64,000 nt of DNA from Strongylocentrotus droebachiensis. Its lineage: Eukaryota; Echinodermata; Echinoidea; Camarodonta; Strongylocentrotidae. How positions within the stretch are numbered: position 1 is the first letter of the stretch; the number at the start of each line of letters is the position of its first letter. Below, one piece after another: positions 1-8,482 of this stretch. The stretch lies in assembly GCA_035222895.1 (NCBI GenBank), contig JAVYIG010000163.1:372001-436000 (forward strand), read 5' to 3'. The position numbers and the translations under genes are program-made. The notes under the pieces are model-generated. The model was not told the origin of the DNA. It did no database searches and saw nothing but the letters and a program-made list of their open reading frames with translations.

Positions 1-307
1 GGCCTTATCATCTCTGGCGGACGCAGAAGTTGTTTGACGTGTTGATGTTTGGTTAATATAAATATATAGGTTTATTTGTTAATAGTGTTCTTTTAACCGA
101 AATGAAATGGTATAATTATTAGAAACAACACATATATTATGTTAAAAGTATTAACACGAGATCTCCTGTCAGTTCATTCTAGCATTATGAAACACTAGCC
201 CTTCGTAGCATCAGCTCCTGCATTATTGGACCTCGTAAAGTTTAGGAAGATGCGTTTCCTCCAATATATTTTCAAGCTCTTCAATGATTCTTATAATACA
301 AAACGTG
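1..307. repeat. Dispersed repeat, inverted partner of 57112-57452
   Basis: This stretch reads, with scattered substitutions and small indels, as the reverse complement of 57112-57452. Shared blocks include the AAATATATAGGTTTATTTGTT segment near 60, TAGCATCAGCTC near 207 and CTCCAATATATT near 258. The left end may lie outside the window. No ORF with coding character is seen. The family is not recognised. Confidence 0.8.
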
Positions 308-676
308 TTAGTCTGTATAAAATATTTATTCTTGGAAACCACATTGAGATTTATAATTGTCATATTTTACCAACCTATTTTTGACATCTGTTTGAAATTG
401 CAAGCTAATTCATATGGAGATCCGTTGAATTATCTTCCTTCTTTTGTTTGTAGAACATGCCTACTGAAATATAATTTTCGTATCTATTTGTAGCAAAATC
501 ATTATACCTTTGATTCTTAATTCATGATAACAAAAAAAATAGTACTGGTAATAGTAGTAATGATGATGACTATAATCATTACAGTAAAAATACTACTAAA
601 TGATAATTACAATAATTAATTTATGGAAGAAAAATATTAGTTAACATGGGAGGGGGAGACTTCAGAGAAACAGAAG

Positions 677-712
<36 letters not shown>

Positions 713-902
713 GAGAGAGAGAAATCGTTTAAATAAAGTTGGAAGGTGATTTTTTTTTTGCAATAGTTACCTTGTACAGTATAACGAGAAAAGCGAAATT
801 TTGGCAAATGTTTAACGAATGTTGGTGCATTTTTATATCTTTACAGGCTACTACTTTTGTAAGACATTTTCATTTCACAGCACTATGCGACTTGAGAAAT
901 AG
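308..902. other. AT-rich non-coding spacer
   Basis: No exon-like ORF is visible. It holds short AT-rich stretches and a (GA)n tract at about 676-722. Confidence 0.6.
676..722. repeat. (GA)n microsatellite
   Basis: Nearly uninterrupted GA dinucleotides with one GGG interruption. Confidence 0.95.
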
Positions 903-985
903 ATCTTCCTAAACTTGCATGGTATAAGATCCAAGAATGTAGGAGATGATGCTCCGAAGGGTCGGTTCTCATTATTGACATAAAG
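903..985. repeat. Short fragment of the 1-307 / 57.1-kb repeat
   Basis: It carries the CTTCCTAAACTT, AGGAGATGATGCT and CGAAGGGTC blocks found in the reverse complement of 180-250 and directly in 57180-57240. It abuts the upstream border of duplicated 5' block A. Confidence 0.65.
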
Positions 986-1383
986 CCATGGCGAACTCGA
1001 AATATATGAATGCACAGCGAACGCACAATGGGCACATGGAGTTTCAAGATAATGTAAACAACTTTTTGGGAGTACAAATTGAAACGTCGATATCCTTCCC
1101 GGTTGAATAAAGGGATTGATCCATCTGACAAATGACTTCCTATCGATAACTGAACATAGTCGTAGCCTTTCCCAATTTGTATGCGAAAAATGATGCAGTG
1201 CCTAAGAAAGTTTTTTGTAATATTATTTACATTTACCTATGATGTGTGAATGCGTTTATCAAACTGTTCTTGGATTGGAAAATAAAGATGTTTTACTTCG
1301 TGCAAACATCGTTTTATCCATTCTTCAATAATCGATGGTATTTGGGTACTGAATTGGTCTACGCCCGTTATGCCAATAGTTTG

Positions 1384-1394
1384 ATAATGAACGG
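1384..1394 (+). repeat. LINE target-site duplication, left copy
   Basis: ATAATGAACGG, repeated exactly at 5638-5648. Copy B holds the corresponding unoccupied site near 9645-9655 (ACAATGAACGG). Confidence 0.92.
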
Positions 1395-1589
1395 CCGAAA
1401 TCGACAACAACGTCCCCACCCAGAAACAGCCGCCGCGAAGACACTGATCACACTAGCGATGACTCGAGTACACTCTCTTCAGGTGAAAGTACCCAGGAAG
1501 AGCGGATAGTTACTCCACAAAAAACCACAACACCAAAGAAAATGCAAAAGAGGAAATCAGAAAGAAAGAAAGGGAACACAAGAAAGTGA
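1395..1589 (+). pseudogene. LINE ORF1 C-terminal remnant
   Basis: The frame starting exactly at the left junction is open for 64 codons and ends in TGA at 1587-1589. The product is Ser/Thr/Pro-rich, then strongly Lys/Arg-rich, as expected of a nucleic-acid-binding ORF1 tail. There is no start codon because the 5' part is missing. ORF2 begins 73 nt downstream. The assignment rests on position and composition only. Confidence 0.55.
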
Positions 1590-1662
1590 GTAGACTGAAA
1601 TTTGGATCAACAGACAAGTATTACGGAAATGAAAATCTCTAGCTGGTGAACGAAAACAAATT

Positions 1663-4600
1663 ATGTCCTTTTTATCCCTCAATGTAAGGGGGATCAGGAA
1701 TAAACTGAAACGAAACAAAATCTTTTCATGGATACATAAGCAAAAAATAGACGTAATAATGTTACAAGAAACTTTTTTGACTCTCGGATTAGAAGCAATT
1801 ATTAAGTTAGAATTAGATTACCACTGTTTCTTTAATCATGGCACAAATCACTCAAAAGGTGTGGCTATTTTTGTACGTAAATATTATTCTGAACAGATTG
1901 AACATTTTGTACACCTTGATGGTCGAGCACTTGCGATAAGATTGAAAGTTGGTGAAAACTCTTATTTTATTTTAAATGTTTACGCACCGACAAAATACAA
2001 TGAAAAAGAAAGATTTTATAACAACTTATTAAAATGGTTAAAAAAGGTGAAACAAGTAAACGATTCATTAGTGTTAGGTGGAGATTGGAATTGTGTTCAA
2101 AATGCCCAGCTGGATACTCGGGGTATGTGTTATGCTTATAAAGAGATTCAGGGGTTTAAGAAATTGCTTAAACACTTTCATATGATTGATGTGTGGAGGA
2201 AAATGTTTCCTTTCAAAAAACAATACACTTGGCGACAATTGTCATTAAATATATTTTCTCGACTTGACTATTGGCTATTAACAGATTCAATGTGGTGTTG
2301 TGTGCAGACGACTGAAATTAAGCCTGCTCCAAAATGCGATCATTGTGCAATTACTCTAAAATTGGCAACTAATAGTCCCCGAAAGGGGTGTGGTTTATGG
2401 AAAATGAATAATTCATTGTTAAAAGATGATGACTATACAGTAAACATAAAACATTTGATTAGAAAATTTAAAATGGAAAACGCTTATATGAACCCGCAAA
2501 TGAAATGGGACATGTGCAAAATAAAGATTAAAGAATACACAATCAGGTATTCGAAACAAAAGCATAAAGAAAAGAACGAAGCTTTTAACAAATTACAAAC
2601 TGAATTTATGTCAATGAGCTGTAAGACTGATGAAAATCCGTCTAAAGAAAATAAGGAAGAACTAGAACGAACAAAAATTAAATTAGACCAATGGTTAACA
2701 TATAAATGTAAAGGAGCTTTTGTCAGGTCCAGACAAAAGTGGATAGAATATGGTGAAAAATCAACGAAATATTTTTTTCAATGCGAAAAAAGAAACGGAA
2801 AAAGAAAAGAAATAAATTGTATTAAAAAGAATGGAAGGGTTGTTACAAACCAGGAAACTATTCTTAGTGAAATTGTTGAATATTATAAATGTTTGTACTC
2901 TAAAACAATCAATGGAGTTGAATCGTCTGATATTGATAATTATTTAGCTTCAACTATGCTTCCTGCATTAACGGAAGAAGAAGCAATGTCGTGTGAAGGA
3001 ATACTTACCGAGGAAGAATGTCGAAATGCTATATTTTCTATGAAAAACAACAAGTCACCAGGTAGTGACGGTTTATCTGCTGAATTTTTAAAATGTTTTT
3101 GGGAGGATGTTAAATCCCTTGTAATAAATAGTATAAATGAAGGTTTTAATCAAAAACAGTTGTCCGAAACTCAAAAGTTAGCTATACTAACTTTGCTGTA
3201 CAAGAAAGGGGATAAACAATGCCTAGATAATTGGAGACCTATATCATTGCTTAACACAGATTATAAGATTGTAGCAAAGGTGTTATGTAAAAGATTAAAA
3301 AATGTCATAGATAAATTGATTTCTTTTGATCAATCAGGTTATTTAAAACAGCGTTCCGCTATGCAAAATCTACGTTTAGTTAAAGATATAATTGAATACT
3401 GTGAATCAAATAATTACTCAGGTATCCTTCTTTTTCTTGATTTTAGAAAAGCTTTTGATACGGTTACTCATGAGTTCTTATTTCAACTATTATATAAGTT
3501 AAAGTTCAAAGAATCCTTTATTACATGGATCAAAGTCATTTATGCAAATGCTGTAGGGAGTGTCATAAATAATGGTTGGGTCTCGCAAAAATTTGAAATA
3601 AAAAGGGGCATTGGGCAGGGCTGTCCGCTTTCTGCTCTATTATTTATTCTAGTTGTTGAAATTATGGCATTAAAAATAAAGCAAAATAATAATATAGATG
3701 GTATCACAGTCGTAACTACTGACACTGGTATTTCAAAAGAATTTAAGATATCCCAACTGGCAGATGACACTGTTCTCTTTTTAAACAACATTCAATCTGC
3801 CAACATATCTCTCGAAGAAGTAAAACATTTCGGACACTTCGCTGGGCCGAGCTTAAATGTGATGAAAACAAATGCTGTTACTATACAACAGCAACAAGCA
3901 TTTATCGAAGGTATTAAATGGAACGATGAACCTGTCAAGTATTTGGGAATGTATCTAACAAGGGATAAAAAGGAGTCTGATCGATTGAACTGGTTTGTGA
4001 AACTAGAAAAAGTAAAATCAATCTTGACTTTTTGGAAAATGAGAAACTTAACTTACTATGGTAAAGTTGTAATTCTTAAATCACTTGTAATCTCACAATT
4101 TGTGTATGTTGCTTCGGTATTACCTATCCCTCAGAAACTAGTTGTTGATTTGAATAAACTGATGTATAATTTTCTATGGAATTCAAAAAGAGAAAAAGTC
4201 AAGAGAACAGTCTTAATTAATGATATTGAAAAGGGAGGATTGGGCATGGTCGACTTAAACTCTAAATTTCAATCGCTACATTTATCATGGTTTAACAATT
4301 TCTTTGAAAATAATTATGATATACCGTGGAAGTTTATGTTTAGATACTGGATTGAAAAAATATGTCCGTTGTTAGTAATTTTGAAAACAAATTGTTCCAG
4401 TAAAGACATGTTAAAGTTATGCTTAAAACAAAAAATACCTAATTTTTACGTTAACTGTCTCGTAACTTGGAGCGAACTTAAATATATTCAATTTCCACAA
4501 GTTATGAATGTTGAAAATCAAGTATTGTGGTACAATAGTAATATTACACATGAGAGCAAACCTCTCTTTTTTAAAGAATGGTTTAGAAAAGGCATTATAA

Positions 4601-5418
4601 CAATGAATGACATTGTAGAAAATGGACGTTTTCGGCCAAGAGAACATATTTGTAGAGTGCTTGGCTCAAATTCTTTGCTAGTTGATTTTATGTATACGAA
4701 GCTTAAAAATGCGATCCCAAAAATGTGGATCGAAAGAATTCAAGATGTTAATTACGCACATGACGATAAAACAAATTCACAATTCGAAGGCGACTTATAC
4801 GAAATAAGAACACTTGATTTTATAAGACTATCTTCAATGAAATCTAGCCATTTCTATAGCCTATTGTGTGACTTTAAGAAAAGAGAACCAGCTGTATTAA
4901 CATTTTGGGAAGGTAAACTGAACCTTGTCATTGATTTTGATTGGAGAGATACATTAAAATTTAAGTTTAAGACATTGAAAAACAATAAAATAAAACAACT
5001 CAACTTTAAGACATTTCATAGGATTTTACCCTTTAGATACAATCTGTGCAAATGGAAAATTGTAAATGAAAACCTTTGCATTTTTTGTAAAACAGCAGAA
5101 TCTTTCGTTCATGTTCTTTTAGAGTGCCCGAGCGTAAAGCTTTTCTGGAAACGTATTGTGGAATTGATTGAATTGAACTTTAAAGAAAAAATTATATTAA
5201 ACGAAGAATTATTAATTGCTGGTTTTGATTTCAAACATGCAAATGGAGCAGATATAAATACAATCGTTGCATATGCTCAATACGCAATCTATTTGATGTA
5301 TATGTTAAATTATTTTCAAGGTAAACCATACAACAGCTTTTTCATATGGCATGTTTTTAAATACGAGTTACTCTTGGATAACATCTCGGATGTTGTTTCG
5401 GGGGCTCTCGGGACATAG
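1663..5418 (+). CDS. LINE ORF2: APE-type endonuclease / reverse transcriptase
   Basis: 1251 codons with no frameshift or stop. Residues about 1-235 form an exonuclease-endonuclease-phosphatase fold: LNVRGIRNK near the start, LQETF near residue 35, GGDWN near 140, SRLDYWL near 200 and a CDH motif near 226 at the usual SDH position. Residues about 505-710 are the reverse transcriptase: NWRPISLL, FLDFRKAFDTV, GIGQGCPLS and the catalytic LADD near 699. A C-x2-C-x7-H-x4-C knuckle lies at about 1139-1155. The protein nicks target DNA and reverse-transcribes its own RNA (target-primed reverse transcription). Met at 1663 directly precedes the first conserved endonuclease block, so it is a good start. 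All catalytic motifs I can read are present, so the copy could be competent for the ORF2 function even though ORF1 is truncated. Confidence 0.95.
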   Translation: MSFLSLNVRGIRNKLKRNKIFSWIHKQKIDVIMLQETFLTLGLEAIIKLELDYHCFFNHGTNHSKGVAIFVRKYYSEQIEHFVHLDGRALAIRLKVGENSYFILNVYAPTKYNEKERFYNNLLKWLKKVKQVNDSLVLGGDWNCVQNAQLDTRGMCYAYKEIQGFKKLLKHFHMIDVWRKMFPFKKQYTWRQLSLNIFSRLDYWLLTDSMWCCVQTTEIKPAPKCDHCAITLKLATNSPRKGCGLWKMNNSLLKDDDYTVNIKHLIRKFKMENAYMNPQMKWDMCKIKIKEYTIRYSKQKHKEKNEAFNKLQTEFMSMSCKTDENPSKENKEELERTKIKLDQWLTYKCKGAFVRSRQKWIEYGEKSTKYFFQCEKRNGKRKEINCIKKNGRVVTNQETILSEIVEYYKCLYSKTINGVESSDIDNYLASTMLPALTEEEAMSCEGILTEEECRNAIFSMKNNKSPGSDGLSAEFLKCFWEDVKSLVINSINEGFNQKQLSETQKLAILTLLYKKGDKQCLDNWRPISLLNTDYKIVAKVLCKRLKNVIDKLISFDQSGYLKQRSAMQNLRLVKDIIEYCESNNYSGILLFLDFRKAFDTVTHEFLFQLLYKLKFKESFITWIKVIYANAVGSVINNGWVSQKFEIKRGIGQGCPLSALLFILVVEIMALKIKQNNNIDGITVVTTDTGISKEFKISQLADDTVLFLNNIQSANISLEEVKHFGHFAGPSLNVMKTNAVTIQQQQAFIEGIKWNDEPVKYLGMYLTRDKKESDRLNWFVKLEKVKSILTFWKMRNLTYYGKVVILKSLVISQFVYVASVLPIPQKLVVDLNKLMYNFLWNSKREKVKRTVLINDIEKGGLGMVDLNSKFQSLHLSWFNNFFENNYDIPWKFMFRYWIEKICPLLVILKTNCSSKDMLKLCLKQKIPNFYVNCLVTWSELKYIQFPQVMNVENQVLWYNSNITHESKPLFFKEWFRKGIITMNDIVENGRFRPREHICRVLGSNSLLVDFMYTKLKNAIPKMWIERIQDVNYAHDDKTNSQFEGDLYEIRTLDFIRLSSMKSSHFYSLLCDFKKREPAVLTFWEGKLNLVIDFDWRDTLKFKFKTLKNNKIKQLNFKTFHRILPFRYNLCKWKIVNENLCIFCKTAESFVHVLLECPSVKLFWKRIVELIELNFKEKIILNEELLIAGFDFKHANGADINTIVAYAQYAIYLMYMLNYFQGKPYNSFFIWHVFKYELLLDNISDVVSGALGT

Positions 5419-5637
5419 TATTTTTTTGGAGAGTTTTTGAGAGCTTTTGAAATAGCATCTGGGAACTAAGGAAAATCTTCGGGGATATTTTATATCACTG
5501 AAGATTTTCTCTTAATAGTTTAAGAAAATACTTAAAGTGAATGTAAAATTTTGTTATGATGTAATGATTTGTGTGTTGGTTATTTTTGTAAATGAATAAA
5601 GTACCTCTGACAAGAGGAAAATAAAAAAAATAAAAAA
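5419..5637 (+). terminator. LINE 3' UTR with polyadenylation signal, hairpin and A-rich tail
   Basis: An AATAAA lies near 5595. It is followed by the small hairpin CCTCTGACAAGAGG at about 5604-5617 and an A-rich TAAAAAAA-type tail that ends at the right target duplication. Confidence 0.75.
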
Positions 5638-5648
5638 ATAATGAACGG
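5638..5648 (+). repeat. LINE target-site duplication, right copy
   Basis: Exact repeat of 1384-1394. The next bases (TTAAGTATTTT...ACGTCA) rejoin the alignment with copy B. Confidence 0.92.
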
Positions 5649-6056
5649 TTAAGTATTTTTATTTTACGTCATATATATAACCTTCAATAGCTGCAAAGAC
5701 CGTGCCAATATGATTTGTGATATCAATCTATTGTGTTTATGGCTGAATAACTCTCAAAGCCGCGTGTGTTGGTGCGTTAGAAGCTGTAAGCTTGTGTGTA
5801 GCTGTCTAATTGGGGTCTAAGGTGTGGTTCTACTTCAGCAGAGGTTTGACCACTTTATCTTCACGGCTGTACACTTCACTGTAACGTGGATTGGTTCCTC
5901 TGTAAAGAGCGTCATAGGGTTGTATATCTCATAGACATCGATCGTGTTTTGAAGTCGTTTGAAGCCGGAAGACCAGGAGGAATTTGACGAGTGTGGTCTT
6001 TTAGAGATCACCTTTAGGTGTATCTGTATCACGCCAGGACAAGAGGAAGAGTAGTT
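5649..6056 (+). promoter_or_regulatory. Candidate core promoter and 5' UTR of exon 1A
   Basis: ACGTCA (CRE-like half site) followed at once by TATATATAA lies at 5666-5680. The same ACGTCATA-containing stretch occurs at the matching place in copies B and C. The LINE ends only about 18 bp upstream of this motif, so any elements further upstream are now more than 4 kb away. The rest, up to the ATG, is conserved with copy B and has no long ORF in the sense direction. The transcription start is not determined. Confidence 0.5.
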
Positions 6057-6153
6057 ATGGATACAGAACGTTTATTCAGGGTTTTAACATGGGTGTCATT
6101 GGTCTGTATTCTAGTGTACATACCTACAACTACAGCAAATGACGATCATGACC
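6057..6153 (+). CDS. Gene 1 exon 1A: signal peptide
   Basis: ATG, then 32 codons plus one base before GTAAGT. The product starts MDTERLF, has a hydrophobic core (VLTWVSLVCILVYI) and ends TTTANDDHD, a good secretory signal. The phase 1 donor fits the acceptor of the next coding exon at 18433. It is the same length as exon 1B and differs by several substitutions. Exons 1A and 1B could be alternative first exons, or 1A could be silenced by the LINE in its promoter. Confidence 0.8.
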
Positions 6154-8443
6154 GTAAGTATTGACTAGATTTCATTTCTGCATTTTTCCAAATACAATAA
6201 CAGAATAACAAAGAACATATAAACGTAGGGTATAATACAAAAAACAATAATAAGTTCATGTCAGCATTCTATTTACATAGGCCTATATACATATGATAAT
6301 AACATATAACATATTATTATAAATGTGAGTTATCATCCGAACTATCAGTGGAAAAAGTGCAGGAAATCATAATCATAAGCGATGCTTGACTGAGATGGCG
6401 GCCTCCAAAAAAGGGTAAAGGTGAAATGTTTGTGTTAGTTTGTATGATAGCGTGGCCTACCGTCGTGCGTATGCGCGATTGTGGAGCCTATGTCTTGCAG
6501 TGTGTGAACAACTGAGGTTCAATACAAAAACAACGTATACCGTAGGCTTGCGGGTGCACCATGTGAGAGAGCGAAAGAGTGTTGAGGAGTCCTGAAAAGG
6601 ACTTTGACTCCTCAACCCTCTCTCTCTCTCTCACATGGTGCACCCGCAAGCCTACTGTATATCTACATCACCATGCAAGCCGACACTTACAAGCAGCAAA
6701 AACAACGTATGAATCAACAAGTGAAAAATACATAGTGGCATGAATATCCCCTTAACTACTGTCTATAAATTGCATGGATAGTATTTCGCTGCCAGGTAAA
6801 ATTGTTAGAAGTAAAAATTTCAAAGGTAATAATGTCGGAGGTTATAATGTCAGAGGTACAGACAAAATGTCCGGGTAAAGTCAGTCAGTGCCGTCATAAT
6901 ATATCGGCACTTTATCACACACAATGTCGAGACGCAAGGTACTGGGCTAGTCTATTATATTCCCTTCTTCCATACCATAATGTTTATTTGATAAATGACT
7001 GTGTATTCAGGGGCGGCCGAGCGACTTCCATAGTGGGGGAGGGGGCACCAAGAAAAAAGGAAATCTCAAAGCGAAAATATACAATTTTGTTGACATTGGT
7101 TGATACCCCTATATTGTGATTATATTATCAGGGATGATTTCAATATTTTTTTTACTTTATACACCATTCAAGCTATTGATAATACTTAAAATATACGAAA
7201 AATTACATCTTATAAAGAGGAAAAAACCCAATCCTGATGGGGATATAAGCAAAGAAAAGACCTTTGATAAGTAACATACAAAGAGTAATTATCAGAGGTG
7301 AACATGGGGTATTTCCTACAAATTCGTCCATGAAAATAGGAATTGGGCATTTGTCGACGAAAAAGGGGTCCCCATCGATGTGGATAATAAATTGGAAACT
7401 TATATTTTGTGATTAGTTTGCATATATGAATCTATAACATTTCCCATAATTTTAAATTGGTTGATAAGTTAATTTGTATTCGGCTATGAGGAAGTAAGCA
7501 CATTCAATGAGATAATTCAGGGAATCAGTTATAGAGATTGGATACTCATGGATTCTCTTTTTCCCTCATCAATACTTTCGACATGCCTTATTAACGGCCA
7601 TTACCAATATTCAACCTGTATGACATGCTTTTTTTTTGGGGGGGGGGATTTATACCTCTGACATTTTTTACTTTTTACCTCTGACATTTTTTCCCCTGAC
7701 ATTTTTTCCTCTGACATGTTTACTTATGACATTTTTACCACTGACATGTTTTCATCGAGCCAGTATTTCTATAGCAGCATTTTGTATACTTCTTCCATGT
7801 CTAGTCCTTTACTGACGACATCAAAGATATTGTTATATCTCTTGATTTTATCAAGCTAATAACCGTACTTACTATACCTTTAGTAAGATAAAATATATAC
7901 CAAGATTTTATTTCCGATTTGTATGATCATCATAAAAGATTTAACTCCGTTTCGTTGACGATCAGCCATGCACAAAGAAGACGAACGACTTGATGCATGT
8001 CTGATCGTCAACGAAACGGAGTTAAGTCTTCTGTTCATTCTGTTTGTTGCTACGGCAGGCAGGTAGTGACAACGAACTCGTTTAATAAAATTATGGAAAT
8101 GCAAGCATTACTTTACACAAACATAACTTTGTTATTCCTGGCTCAATTTTCCTGATTGAGGTGTCATATGAAAGGGCAGGAATTGAACTTTTTTGTAATG
8201 TGATTTTTTTCCTTGAAATTAAGATACCGCCCGCCAAATTACTTTTTGGTTTCCTCTCTTCAAATTGTTTTTAATCACTCATCCGTGAAATATGCATCAC
8301 TATAAATATTTTAGTCATATTAGTTGCATCAAATCAAAGAGGAGGATCTAAGCTTTACAAATATGTGTCATTTATTAATTATATTTGTGATTAAGCTATG
8401 ATAAAACATCGATAATTCTCGGTTTAGTTTTTTCTGTGACGCA

Positions 8444-8482
<39 letters not shown>

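Larger units (their letters stand above)
1395..5637 (+). mobile_element. Non-LTR retrotransposon (L1/Tx1-type LINE), probably 5'-truncated
   Basis: The element is bounded by an 11-bp direct target duplication. It carries the 3' end of an ORF1, a complete APE-RT-CCHC ORF2 and an A-rich tail with an AATAAA and a small hairpin. The domain order (N-terminal APE endonuclease, central RT, C-terminal CCHC knuckle) is that of L1/Tx1-like LINEs, but I cannot name the family. ORF1 is open right up to the left junction, so 5' truncation inside ORF1 is the likeliest reading. The intact ORF2 and exact target duplication point to a recent insertion. It lies in the same orientation as gene 1. Confidence 0.93.
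1000..7850 (+). repeat. Tandem 5' gene block, copy A (interrupted)
   Basis: This is the first of three copies of a segment containing upstream sequence, core promoter, 5' UTR, signal-peptide exon and the start of intron 1. It aligns with 9207-10690 (copy B) and partly with 14640-15390 (copy C). Three insertions break the alignment: a LINE at 1395-5637, a hairpin element at 6538-6696 and an approximately 960-bp element at about 6797-7757. Shared landmarks include AATGCACAGCGAACG, GAAACGTCGATATCCTTC and GCGAAAAATGATGCAGTG. Confidence 0.9.
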
